64,000 nt of DNA from Stereum hirsutum FP-91666 SS1. Lineage: Eukaryota; Basidiomycota; Agaricomycetes; Russulales; Stereaceae. Location of the stretch: positions 652,212 through 716,211 of the forward strand of contig NW_006763149.1 in the NCBI RefSeq assembly GCF_000264905.1. Direction: 5' to 3'. The notes below the pieces were generated by a model. It was given only the letters and a program-made list of their open reading frames with translations. It did no database searches and was not told the origin of the DNA. This document shows, in pieces, positions 1 through 10,051 of this stretch (within the stretch, counting starts at the first letter, position 1; each line of letters starts with the position of its first letter). Position numbers and translations under genes: made by a program.

Positions 1-275
1 CGAAGGGGCAGGGTGCGTGTCCGTTCTCAGACCTCCGGATTCGGGCGTGGCCATGCCAGGATGGACCAGAACAATGCGGCTGAACATCTTTTGTCCCGGT
101 AACCTCGACACTGACAAAAGGCTTTGCATCATGACGCGTCATTTGGAGGTGTCACGATCTTAATCACGGCTGGCCCTCGTCGTTTTGTTCCCTCTTAACT
201 CCTCCGCTCACACTTTGACGGGCCTCGTTATCACCCCCATTCTGCCCCCTCCGCAATCAAGAGACATTCGTATCA

Positions 276-1536
276 ATGGTAAGTCGTCGAGCTATAATTG
301 AAAGCGCCTTCACATTCAGGCTCAAGGTGTACCTCCGACCATCTTCGGAGTTGCTAACATGTATATATATCTCCAGAGCGGGTCTTCTATTGACGACGCA
401 GCAGCATCTCGCCAGCAAATATTGACGACACTAGACAAGGATGCTGAAGAGCGTTTGGCGCGGCAGGCCGACAATGAAGCTTACAAATGCCTGATCACAC
501 TTGAGCAAAATAATTTTACCATCACCATCGCGCATGTCTTCGATCGGGAGAAGATTGGGGAGTCTGAGGTGAGTACTTGGTGGTATTAAGACTGTGCCCA
601 TTTCGTTGACATCATAATGCCTGCGCAGCGTAAGCGCTTCGAGTACTTGTGGGGATGCGAAACAGATAAATTCCACTGCGATACCCCAGCCAACTTGTTA
701 TATCGTGAGTTACACATCCACAATTTGGTTTGTTGCTTTCTCACACCACCTCCTAGTGCGTGCGGACGTTCATTGCGGGTTTGATAATCATGGATGGGCT
801 ATGCTACCTGAACTCAAGTATCTAAACATGATCTATGACTACTTCAATCCGATCGTCGCCAACCTTATAAAGCAGTCATCCTCCGCGTCGCCAGACACTA
901 ATAATGAACATCCCCATTCTCCATTCACTTACTGGGAAGATGTGAGTATTTACTGCAGGTCCTTCAACCCATTAAAATTCGCGCTTTTCTGATATATTTG
1001 AAATTTAGTTCAACTGGTGTAAAGATCAGTACGTTTACTATGTGGTTCCTCTGAGACGGGAAATCGACGGGACTCTCGTCACTCGTCGCTCGGGGCCGGG
1101 ATGGGATACCTATTACGGCGGCGAAGGTTTCCCAGCACTGAACTCTTGGATACATCCTTTCTTCGCCATCTGGAACGCGGGGTCGAAGCTCGCATATCTC
1201 CGGAATGTGCCCTCCCGGCGGTTTTGTGTTCAGGACATGGAAGACACCATCATCAGAGCCCTCGTGTACAAGGCCTACGATATCTGGAAGTTGTGGATGA
1301 AGTGTCCCATCTCGACCGATTGCAGGATGCCTTCCCGGGAGCCATCGCAAACTCCGTTGGAAAGCGCCAATGGATATGCGACTAATCCGTCGGTCTCATC
1401 GGAGGACCATCAGAGTTTTCATTTTGGGACGGGTTTCTTAGACGTTCACTCTCGGAAACGGACTGGCAGTGAAGGGAACGATATCGAAGACGGGCGCCCG
1501 CAGAAGAAGACCAAGGCCGGCGGTGAGCGTGCTTGA
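276..1536 (+). CDS. HNH nuclease domain-containing protein
   Basis: Model join(276..278,320..568,629..704,757..941,1009..1536), 346 aa, in frame with GT-AG introns of 41-67 nt. The first exon is only the ATG, followed directly by a GTAAGT donor. An in-frame ATG at 359 is the fallback start. The middle of the protein carries WGC, then CDTPANLLYLRADVHCGFD and HGWAMLP. This Asn-Leu-x-x-Leu-Arg-x-Asp-x-His-x-x-Phe-Asp pattern is typical of the HNH_2-type domain found in many basidiomycete proteins, with the second His as probable catalytic or metal ligand. The C-terminus is polar and ends in a basic stretch (RPQKKTKAGG) that could be a nuclear localisation signal. DNA cleavage is inferred from the domain; the biological role of these fungal copies is not established. 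The family assignment is fairly sure, the 5' end less so. Confidence 0.75.
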
Positions 1537-1885
1537 GCGTCGAAGGAGGAGAGGATGCGGCATCTAGATCGCTTTGGGCTTGTACCTGGTATAATTGTGC
1601 TTGATGTTTTTATTATGAGGCTTGGCATAATTCGTATTTTGATCGATAGTTTTTGTGTTCTCAACTTTCCCAATGCTACATACGTCCGAAAGCGTGCTCA
1701 CGCTATTATGTTTCGTCCTTCACCGCCCCTGATGACACAAATCCTGGAAGAAAGTAATCTGCACGTCCTTCGCCGTCAGTCATCCCACTGAACCCGAACT
1801 CGTCCAGCATCCCCATGCTCCTCGCAAGTCGACTACTCTCTCATCGTCCCCAGATCGTCCCCAGATCGTCCCAATATCCAACCAA
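1537..1885. other. Convergent intergenic region, nothing recognised
   Basis: This stretch lies between the HNH gene (+) and a convergent minus-strand gene. Around 1850-1875 there is a short direct repeat (CCCCAGATCGTC twice). I see no gene, RNA or mobile element. Confidence 0.5.
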
Positions 1886-2644
1886 TCAACGCGAAAGCAT
1901 CCGAATCAAACGCACCGGCAGCATCTTGGCTCTGCGATCCCGCGGTCGATCTTCAAACATACTAGTGAGAATTTCCTCCAACGTTTCGGCCTTCGTCTCG
2001 TCCACCTCCTCATCTTGATATTCACAACTGATAAGGTCGTATAAATCGAGGTCCTTGATGCATCCAAACCGAACGTCATCCGCATATCCCAACATGTCAT
2101 CGTATCCGCAATCGGGGATACACTCGACGAATCGAGAGGTCGAAGTAATGGGCGGGGTGGATCCGACGTGTCTGCCATCGACTATGGTCCACATGCAAAC
2201 GAGGTCGCCACACTCGGATTTCGTCTCGCTAGAATCGACCGAAGCTTGCGTATCCGTATCGTCCTGCATTCGAGTATTGGTAGGGGGAGTGCGCGATGCG
2301 AGATCAAGATCCCAAGCGGTTGGTACAAGGACGCCGAATTCTGCGTATGACGATGGGGCGGGAGGCCATATCGACGAGATTTCAGAACGGAGAGAGTCAG
2401 GCGGGGGGGACGGAGGAGACACAGCGGGCGGGGACAGGCATGAAGACCCTGAGGAGGGCACGGGCCCGGGTGTTTGGGGACTGCTGAGAAGGGTGCTTAT
2501 GAGATTGACGAGACTATTGAAGGGCGTAGTTTCAGTGTGAGTTGTCGTCAGAGTCGTCCTGCCGGCCACGATGGATTTTAACCTGGGCCGAGGTGCAATA
2601 ATGGCGAGAGGATAACTGAGGAGGAAGAGACGATGGGGCGCCAT
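1886..2644 (-). CDS. Hypothetical acidic protein
   Basis: An uninterrupted minus-strand frame of 252 codons starting at MAPHRLFLL. The frame is open further upstream to 2755, so the true start may differ. The N-terminal 20 residues are hydrophobic and could be a weak signal or membrane segment. The middle is Pro/Ser-rich (low complexity) and the last 110 residues are strongly acidic (repeated Asp/Glu, e.g. DLDLYDLISCEYQDEEVDE) with a basic tail (RPRDRRAKMLPVRLIRMLSR). I recognise no domain. The opposite strand also has a long frame (2055-2540), but its composition looks like a shadow. Being coding is likely but not certain. Confidence 0.45.
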   Translation of the reverse strand: MAPHRLFLLSYPLAIIAPRPRLKSIVAGRTTLTTTHTETTPFNSLVNLISTLLSSPQTPGPVPSSGSSCLSPPAVSPPSPPPDSLRSEISSIWPPAPSSYAEFGVLVPTAWDLDLASRTPPTNTRMQDDTDTQASVDSSETKSECGDLVCMWTIVDGRHVGSTPPITSTSRFVECIPDCGYDDMLGYADDVRFGCIKDLDLYDLISCEYQDEEVDETKAETLEEILTSMFEDRPRDRRAKMLPVRLIRMLSR

Positions 2645-3466
2645 GTATTGGTAGCTGGAGGTTCGAAGTAAGCACCAGAGTTGAAGAAAAAACAAGGGGA
2701 GTCGGCAGAGAATTCGAACTGGCCCCTTTCGGTGGTGGCACAAACGCACTACCATAATCGTTTAGGGTGGATCTGCACTGGCATTAGCGAGGCTTCGGAT
2801 CACGAGGTGAGGATGTTATCAATTTCCTATCGATGAGCGAGGTCTAGGACGAAATTTTCGCCCTCTGCTAGTAAGACGACAACATGGCACATGATACGTC
2901 GAGGTGAACGAGCTCAGACTCAGCCGCGAGGATTCAGATGAAGTCACAGAGGAAAGAGTTGAGAAGACTCCTCAAGAGGGAGAACAAAGGGGCGTTCGAT
3001 CGTTGAGTCTCGCACGTCGGCGGCGTAGTTACCCACGCCACACCAGGCCACACTGTCCTGCCAACCACGAGCACGACTGACTTTGCGTTCTTAGCAATGT
3101 AGTGGGTTAATGGTATGGCCAAAGCATCTTGTTATTGGCAAGCGGATGTTCTTCGGGAATTATGAAAGAAGAAATAAATAAAATACAGTAATATTCGATC
3201 GATTATCCAGTTCTTTCAGTAGTGCATGGGCTTCGAGTCCCATCCCGGGAAGACGAGTAGTTCCCTACCGCGCTCAACGATTAATCCTCATCTCACATCT
3301 CCTTTCAACGTCCAGAGTCCGCTTAGCACCGCATTCCATCCACGCACCATCCTGCTCGTGCGCTCAGACTCATCCTACCACGACCCAGAACTGATCGCGT
3401 CTCCACCATGGCGGCTACATCAACATCTCGCATAACCCCAGAAGCTCCACCCCAAGCGGATCGCAG
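2645..3466. other. Intergenic region with one tRNA-like relic
   Basis: Between two minus-strand hypothetical genes. Apart from the tRNA-Gly-like sequence at 2701-2770 I see no gene or element. Confidence 0.4.
2701..2770 (-). pseudogene. Decayed tRNA-like sequence (Gly-like)
   Basis: On the minus strand there is a D-loop-like ATTATGGTAGTGC, a TGTGCCACC stretch resembling a Gly(GCC) anticodon loop, and a B-box-like CAGTTCGAATTC at tRNA-like spacing. The anticodon stem and T-stem do not pair, so it cannot fold as a normal tRNA. It is best read as a relic or chance resemblance. Confidence 0.25.
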
Positions 3467-4000
3467 TCACTGACTCGACCTCTTGCGAATTAGACCCATA
3501 AGTCGTCGGTCTTGCACCTGAGGCCGTGACTGGATACTGACGCCTTCTGAAACGATCCTCGCGAGCTCTGCATCCGTGTGTGGATTCGCCGGGTGAGAAT
3601 CAGTGAGCCGCTCAACGAAACGAGAGCCGGACTTGGCATTCTCGCTGGGAATGACAGGCTTGGGAGCGTGTGGATGAAGAGGAACGCTGGGGTAAGAGTT
3701 GCTCCTAATGATCTGAGCGATGTGGGGAGCGCCGTTGGCTAGCGGGCCTGGTGTTTTGAATAGTTTGTGATTGGGATCAAGGGGATCGATCGTGCAACGA
3801 GACCCGGCAACGACTTTGAAGCCAGAGGCCATGGTTGGTGGCGAACTAGTAGTGGATTGGGGTGAGGATGCGGAGGTGGATGTCAGAATAGATGTCAGAT
3901 CGGTCATGGGCACGTTGGGCCTGTGACCGCACACGTTGGGTGGGGATGCTCCAGTTAGTAATGTGGCTGTGGCGCCAGCGAAACTTTGTGGTGAAGACAT
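3467..4000 (-). CDS. Hypothetical Ser/Pro-rich protein
   Basis: A minus-strand frame of 177 codons beginning MSSPQSFAGA. The frame is open upstream to 4135 (222 codons), but the upstream part looks like 5' leader. The N-terminal half is Ser/Thr/Pro-rich and of low complexity. The C-terminal half has a more complex, protein-like sequence (GFKVVAGSRCTIDPLDPNHKL, then SGSRFVERLTD and ELARIVSEGVSIQ) and ends in a basic RRLMGLIRKRSSQ. No transmembrane segment or known domain is visible. Function unknown. It could be a small conserved fungal regulator, but nothing in the sequence identifies it. Confidence 0.5.
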   Translation of the reverse strand: MSSPQSFAGATATLLTGASPPNVCGHRPNVPMTDLTSILTSTSASSPQSTTSSPPTMASGFKVVAGSRCTIDPLDPNHKLFKTPGPLANGAPHIAQIIRSNSYPSVPLHPHAPKPVIPSENAKSGSRFVERLTDSHPANPHTDAELARIVSEGVSIQSRPQVQDRRLMGLIRKRSSQ

Positions 4001-4135
4001 CGGAGCAGGATGACGCAGGATCTCGAAGGAGGGAGTGGTCAAGAAGTATCGGAGGCAGAGACCGTGCCGGCGCGACGAGTTATAGCAGTGAGCAACACAA
4101 GAAGACGGCTTAAATCGCAAAGGATAGAATCTCAC

Positions 4136-4722
4136 GGTGGCCCACCGTGAGACTGAACCTCAGTTAGGGAAACCCCGAGGAAATGCCTCGTGTGTATCGA
4201 GGTGGACACGAGTTCGAGGGAAGCTGGGGCAGGTTGGGGCATGGTGGGGGTGTGTTGGAGTGCGACCAGGAACAGAATATATGTACTGGATCCAGCGTAG
4301 GGGATATACTTGGGAGCACGACCGAGAGTAAACACATCGTGGAACTGATGTATTTATAGAACTGTTTGTGCGGATATGTTCCAATGTTCATGAAATTGGG
4401 TCCCAGATGGTTCCAACAGCGCAAGAAGTCCTATAGTTTTGAGCAGAAATATTCAAGAAGAATACGTAACTGGGTGCATACAACTGGTAAGCCATTTTCT
4501 GCACACCGTTGAACGGGTAGACGCCACGTAAGAGTAGCGAAGTTTAATTGAAGCCTTGAGTCGTGGTGAGAGACGGATCATGGGGATACTTGTGTCCAAT
4601 AGAAGGGGTTGCCAGTGTAGAACTCGAGTCGTCTCGTCATTTGAACTTTAGCACGGCACGCGACTCCGCGGTGCTCTTCCGTGCTAAAGAAATTGCAAAT
4701 TCAGGCAAACCCACAATCTTAT
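4136..4722. other. Intergenic region upstream of the transposon
   Basis: Probable promoter side of the minus-strand hypothetical gene ending at 3467. Short overlapping frames on both strands around 4137-4424 shadow one another. I see no gene here. It ends at the 9-bp target-site duplication of the transposon. Confidence 0.5.
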
Positions 4723-4731
4723 CTTCCACGT
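4723..4731 (+). repeat. Left copy of transposon target-site duplication
   Basis: CTTCCACGT, identical to 9841-9849. It lies immediately outside the left terminus, exactly as far (13 nt) from the conserved TIR core as the right copy is on the other side. Confidence 0.85.
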
Positions 4732-4772
4732 GAGGGTGGACGAAATACGCCACAGTCACAGTGGCCAGGCAC
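4732..4772 (+). repeat. Left terminal inverted repeat
   Basis: Pairs with the reverse complement of 9800-9840. Outer 13 nt match at 6 positions including the terminal GAG; the inner 28 nt match at 24, with the 13-nt ATACGCCACAGTC identical. Confidence 0.85.
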
Positions 4773-4819
4773 ACTATAATCGCCCAACTTGCGCCATGTT
4801 GTGCCGGCGGCACACCACA

Positions 4820-4827
4820 GTGGCGTA
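4820..4827 (-). repeat. Inverted copy of the TIR core near the left end
   Basis: GTGGCGTA, preceded by CACA, is the reverse complement of TACGCCAC in the left TIR (4746-4753). The two face each other 66 bp apart. The right end has the same convergent arrangement, so these may be transposase-binding sites. Confidence 0.5.
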
Positions 4828-5235
4828 CATGCATTATCGTCCTTTAGCGTTTACCCCGCTGTGTAACTAGTGTACGGGTATATAAACCACTTATCCAAGT
4901 AATGTATATATATGTTTTCTGAGTTACATATGCGCCATTTACAGCACAATGAGAGTTGTGCTCGAGCTGGAAGGAGGCCTTAGATCGAGCCCGGTCCGGA
5001 TATCCGCCGTGCCGCTTACATACCAGAGTCAAAACGACAGACCCATCGTAAAGAAAGAGTTATTGCTAGCGCTTTCCGGCCTCCTTTATTCTCATAAATG
5101 TTCATGGGTACTCGCAAGGCTGTATATGTGTCAGAGAAATTGTTTTTGCACATGTCTATGCATTTGTTCTTCGAGTACAACATACAACTGTACGATATAT
5201 GCTCCTGCACTACAACTCGGCACCACCCGGCCTTT

Positions 5236-8200
5236 TCACTGAACGCCACCCGGGAATCTGAACTCGCCCTCGCCACCCGTAAATCTGAACTCACCCTCGG
5301 GAGTCAACTCGTACGCGAACGGGTTGTTTGCCAAAAAGGAAAACAGCTCCCCATTGTTTTCATATGCGGGGGCTGGTATGTTGGCAGCTGGCCGATTGCG
5401 GAGGAGTTCTGCAGTCTCATCCTCGAACATGCTCTCGGGATCGCGGTTGGCGGGTATCGTGGCGTACGGGTTTACGAGCATATCGTCGTACATGTTGTCG
5501 TAGGGGGGATCGTAGTCGTTTTGGGTAGGGAGATATCTATAGAAAGGTTCTGAGAAACGAAAAAATACAAAACAGGATGCAAGCTGTAGAACTTACAGCT
5601 CCTGGTTCATCATCATGTCCGATTCCGAGTCGTGCATATTGGCTTCCGGTGCCGCCACGACAGCTGTTGCTAGATGATAACAGGAATAGTAAGCTTCGTA
5701 TAAACAAGAGAGGTGGAAACAAATAAAAGAGAAAGTGTTATGAACCCACCTTCAGCTTCAAGTGAGAGATATGGGTGCACTCGAGCATTGCCCCGCGACG
5801 TCTGACTCTTCGGGGCACGCCCGCTACTTGAGCTGGCCTCTCCTTCCGTCACCTCTATTCGTCTTACACGCGTACGGCTGGCCTTCCCCTTCTTCGCATC
5901 GAGCTCCGCCTTCAACGCCTTCTCACGTTCAGACTCCAACCTTCTACTTGCCTTTGCTTGCTCGTACTGGTCTGTGAGTGCAGCGACCTCTCGAGATTCA
6001 CCCGCAGCTGCCATAGCTTTCCGAGCGGTGTTCTGGTTACGTGTGATGCGCTTACCCATACGATCACTGTACTCATTGTGTTTGTTCTTGAATACACCAC
6101 CATGTTGACGAACCGCTGCAAGCTCAGCAGCAACCTGGCTGTCAACCTTTTGTGCTCTAAACGACAGAATGAATCAGGATTAGCAGAGGACAAAGGTAGT
6201 GAGGAAGGTGACGAAGGTGATAGAGAATACAGACGACATGATAGCCTCCAATAGTGACATCCCTGTCCCCGTCTGCTGATTCGTCCAAGCATGCTGTGAT
6301 TCATTGCCGTTAGTTGTATTGGGTGTGCTATCCCATGCATTCAGAGCGATCTTCGTCCGGGACCGCATAGCGCAAGGGAGAATCCACGAGTTGTCGGTCT
6401 TATGCTTGAACCAATCTGCTCGAACACAAGATCATGATGAAAATGTGTTCAAAAAATCAGGGGGTCGTCAGCGATAAAGAGACAGTGGATATGACGGACA
6501 GGGACTTGGAATAGGCATACCACGGAGTTTTTGAGAGCTATGATTAATACAGAATAATTTATACCTCTCGAAGTCATCGTCTTTCTCGATTGAAGGTAGA
6601 TTAGAGACATATGTGTAGTCCTCTTTGGAGAGATCGTGCCGGAGGCTCATGATACCGCTAAGTTTAGCCATCCGAACCACCACAGAAGTTAATATTGTTC
6701 AGAAAGTTGGGAACGATACAAAGCATACCGTTTAAAGTGGGTGAGACATATCTTGATGAAATACTGGATGAGTATCTTCGGATCGTCTGTATTTACACCG
6801 CTATGGGCTGGATCGTTCAGAGGAAGAAAGGCGTCACCACACCCGAGGGCCTGAGCGATCTCCATGTCACATCCAATACTCAATAACTTCCCATCAGGCA
6901 TCAAAGCTTTTGGACCAAAACGGCGACCAGTGAGCTTAACCACGACATTCTGGATTTCCTCCCATATGCGCTTGTAGGCCGCACGCGTAGCATAATCACA
7001 ATAAATGCGGCCCACAGTAACCACTACTCCCCAGGATATCGAAATCAGTCATGAAGACGAGACATAAGAAGGAGCAAAAGGACTTACAACGATTATGAAT
7101 GGGCGACCACAATGTCACTTCAAACTCATTCATACCTCCTGCTACACGTTTGAAAGTGACATCGACCTCGATGGTGGTAGCATCGTGGATGAGGTCAAAA
7201 AGGGAGCGAAGGCCGGTAACGACCATATTGATACCATTGGACGTCACGACGGTTCGTATATAGCGCTCATCTTCGGGACCCGAATTTTGCTTGATTTGCC
7301 ACTCCATGACACCTGTATGCAGCGAAAGGCGAAAGCGAGAAGGATCAGCGTACAGGAGAGTTAGAAAGAAGGTTGTGAATACAACGTACCGATGATATCC
7401 CGGCGTGACGGAAGCTCGACAGCCTTGAGTCCACGGAGAATATCATTCTTCGCACGACTCTGAAGGAAGGCTGGGTTGTACGCCGTCAGTGTCTTGCCTC
7501 CGAGCACCACCTGTGTTGACGCGGCTGTGATATCGAGTGATGAGCTATGTAATTCAGGGAGTACATGGAGATATAGTCAGTACGTACCCTTGCCGATCTT
7601 ATTGACCGTTGCACCAACTACTCCGAAGACCTGAGATACCTTCTGGAACACTAACTTACCATCCGCATCGACCTTGGTGAACGGTGGCATCGGATGGTTG
7701 TGTGGGCTTGTGTGGTCGGGAACCACGATGGCTAGGCGTTGGAGAGAGGCGTCCATGGGAACGAAGATGGTTCGAGATGCTGGGCAGGCTCGTGTGACGG
7801 TCTTCATGGTTGTTGGCACACCGTCGACAATATGCGTAAACTCTATGTCGAAAGACTCATCAGTAACGATCAAAATAGAAGACAGACTTCGAAACGTACT
7901 GCATTTAATAGCCCTGCGTCCAATACGGCCATGTACCATGAACGAACAGCTAGCACGCTTAACAATGATCGGTGAAGTCGAATCGGAGTCCTCTGGTGGT
8001 GGGAGCGGCTGGCCAGCGATGATGCGAGACAGACGATGTTCGTCAACGTCCGTGGGTATTGCAATGTAACGATGACCAGGATTGGTCTCGCCTCGCCTGA
8101 ACCCCGTACAACCGATGAAGTAGGTCTTGCCGTTCTTCGCACCCTGGATATGGCATGATGACAATGCATGGGAATGAGAATTGAATGTAACGTACGTTTT

Positions 8201-9589
8201 GGTATCGAGCCTGTGAGAGGCCTCCGCCACATTTGGGAAACGGGCAAGGGCGGGTCTGTATGGAGCGCCAAAACCTACGAGACCGTTGGTCAATACGATA
8301 CATCGAGCTATAGATTATGTGATGAAGGTCTGAACATACGTTGCTACACGTTGATTGGCATCCATTCCCTCCTGGATACGAATGCGCGTTTGTGCATCAA
8401 AAAGAGCGGCTCGCTTCTCGGGCTCAAGCTCGAAACGCTCGCCGCTGATGATGGATAGGTCGGCGTCTTCGCAGTGCTGAGTGCCCTTGCACTCCATGCG
8501 AACACGTCGACACTTTACGAGTCCTTGGGCCAAACCGAACCGTTCACCTGGTATATCTGCTGTTGTACAGTTCTTTCCTGCACCATGCGAGGCCCATGAA
8601 TCTTGGTCCTGCATCATACAGGATGCAGTCGTCAGATCATGAGGGGAAGGGGAAGCAAAGTAGACGTACCCGGTTCAAAATAATGGAGTCCGCTCGATCC
8701 GGCGGCGGACGCTTGCCAGCAACGAGATCACTGAAGTCGTATTGGGGGTCGCGGAGATCTAGGACATAGCCGGTAGAGACACGAGGGATTGGGTAGTAGT
8801 GAGGAAGGCCGTGGACGGTCTCAAGGACCTTGACTCTGCATTGTCGAGTGATAAAGAAGGTTGGGGAGCCGAGTTCGGGGACAGATTGTACGCTTTCGTC
8901 GTGCCAAACTGTTGCTGCGATGTCGGTAACCAAGGAGCCGCTGGGAGTATTGTCATCAGGCGCGCAGGGAGTGTCATGGCCGTCAAGAGAAGAGGAGGTA
9001 GAGGTGGGGGTGTACGAGCGAGATGATGAACGACTAGAGTTTCCTGGCACGGTCCCAAGTATAGAAGCGACCTCGTCGTCGCTATCGAGAAGCTCCAGAC
9101 CCTCTGTACCATCCGGAGCGATGAATGATGACCAGCGTGAAGCAGCGCTCGATGAGGCGCTCGAACGGCGCTGGCGTCGGGCTCCCACATCCCCATAGAG
9201 TAACACCTCGTCATCGGTTGGCTCAGACTTCACAGCGGGCGCCTCACCGGGCTCCATCTTGACTGAAACGGAACTCATGCGTGACACTGAACGAGAAGGA
9301 GGCGCAGAGCCTGAGAAGGAAACTTCACTCCCTGCTCGAGAACGCAGGAGAGCAGCAGGGTTCGTCTTCAGATAGGTTCTCAGCTCGGCAGCATCGACCC
9401 AAGCAGTGCCAATAAATTTTCCTGGGTCCTTTTGAATGTCATGAGAGGAGTATCTCTACAAAAGGAGGCATCAGAGTGAGGTTGAGACGAGAATTGACCG
9501 CAGAAAATTACCCATTCACGAAATCTATCCAGTACATAGGCCGGAACGTTGTGGGCGAGGTCGGGGTCATCGAGCTCGACGTCGTTCAT
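5236..9589 (-). CDS. MULE-type transposase (basidiomycete-expanded family)
   Basis: Model complement(join(5236..5536,5597..5669,5750..6156,6235..6415,6521..6657,6729..7023,7088..7312,7390..7524,7588..7842,7900..8143,8196..8274,8340..8608,8670..9455,9512..9589)): 14 exons, 3,465 nt, 1,154 aa, no internal stop. The N-terminal 290 residues are acidic and Ser-rich. A Cys-rich, probably zinc-binding region follows (KCRRVRMECKGTQHC, then CPFPKCGG and YFIGCTGFRRG). The core has EVDVTFKRV (Asp666), IGCDMEIAQALG (Asp743), THFKR and NESQHAWTN (Glu873), which I read as the D-D-E triad of a Mutator-like RNase-H-fold transposase. A basic, coiled-coil-like tail and two GEFRF repeats end the protein. Its architecture matches a large family of mostly unannotated proteins in mushroom genomes. 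One donor (exon 11, GTCTGT) is non-consensus. It would catalyse cut-and-paste transposition in the nucleus. Confidence 0.85.
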
Positions 9590-9736
9590 GGCAGTGGGAT
9601 GGAAAGGGGTGACAAATAATATTTATTACAGAATCTACATATTTCAACATTTTCGTGGCTTTCGGGCGGACAATTTTGGGGATTTGTTTTCGCCGCTCCG
9701 TTTAGACACTGTTTGTAGTAAGTCTGGAACACGCGG

Positions 9737-9789
9737 CGACGAGATACGCCACTGTGGGCAGGCACCGCCCACAGTGGCGTATCTCGTCG
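9737..9789. repeat. Perfect subterminal palindrome, 23-bp arms
   Basis: Arms 9737-9759 and 9767-9789 are perfect reverse complements around a 7-nt loop (AGGCACC). Each arm contains ATACGCCAC, the core of the terminal repeats, and the left arm plus loop repeats the TIR pattern core-spacer-CAGGCAC. Such a hairpin at a transposon end suggests stacked transposase-binding sites or a partial duplication of the terminus. Confidence 0.8.
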
Positions 9790-9799
9790 GGCCTTGGCG

Positions 9800-9840
9800 G
9801 TGCCTGACGAGTATGACTGTGGCGTATGTTGTATGTACTC
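9800..9840 (-). repeat. Right terminal inverted repeat
   Basis: Reverse complement of the left TIR (4732-4772): GTGCCTG at the inner edge, GACTGTGGCGTAT core at 9815-9827, CTC at the terminus. Confidence 0.85.
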
Positions 9841-9849
9841 CTTCCACGT
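9841..9849 (+). repeat. Right copy of transposon target-site duplication
   Basis: CTTCCACGT, identical to 4723-4731, directly abutting the right end. It lies 202 bp upstream of the start codon of the sulfate permease gene. Confidence 0.85.
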
Positions 9850-10051
9850 CCTTGACTCGAATTTATCGCTGCCACTTCAAAGGACGGTGAAAGCGACGAA
9901 GAAAAGACTCTTCCTGCGACTTATTGCTCTTTCATCTTACGGTCATTGGCCCGCCCCGGACAAGGAGTTCAATACAAAGTCAGCATTTCGCCGCCGGCTT
10001 GCCGTCCGGATAACTCTTTATTGCCTTCGCTCATCGTCGAGCACGGCGAGC

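Larger units (their letters stand above)
4732..9840 (-). mobile_element. Mutator-like (MULE) DNA transposon, apparently intact
   Basis: A 5,109-bp element bounded by a perfect 9-bp direct repeat (CTTCCACGT at 4723 and 9841), the target-duplication size typical of Mutator-like elements. Its ends form imperfect terminal inverted repeats of 41 bp: both begin GAG, share an identical 13-nt core ATACGCCACAGTC and share CAGGCAC at their inner edge (24 of 28 positions match over the inner part). Inside is one minus-strand gene of 14 exons with no stop or frameshift, encoding a protein with a D-D-E arrangement. About 490 bp at the left end and 250 bp at the right end are non-coding; the right end carries a perfect 23-bp-arm palindrome. 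The perfect TSD, paired ends and open gene suggest recent insertion and possibly a still active element. The superfamily is inferred from TSD length and catalytic motifs. Confidence 0.88.

Noticed and set aside
2055..2540. 161-codon plus-strand frame
   Set aside because: Opposite the longer minus-strand gene; it reads as a shadow of its acidic and Ser/Pro codons.
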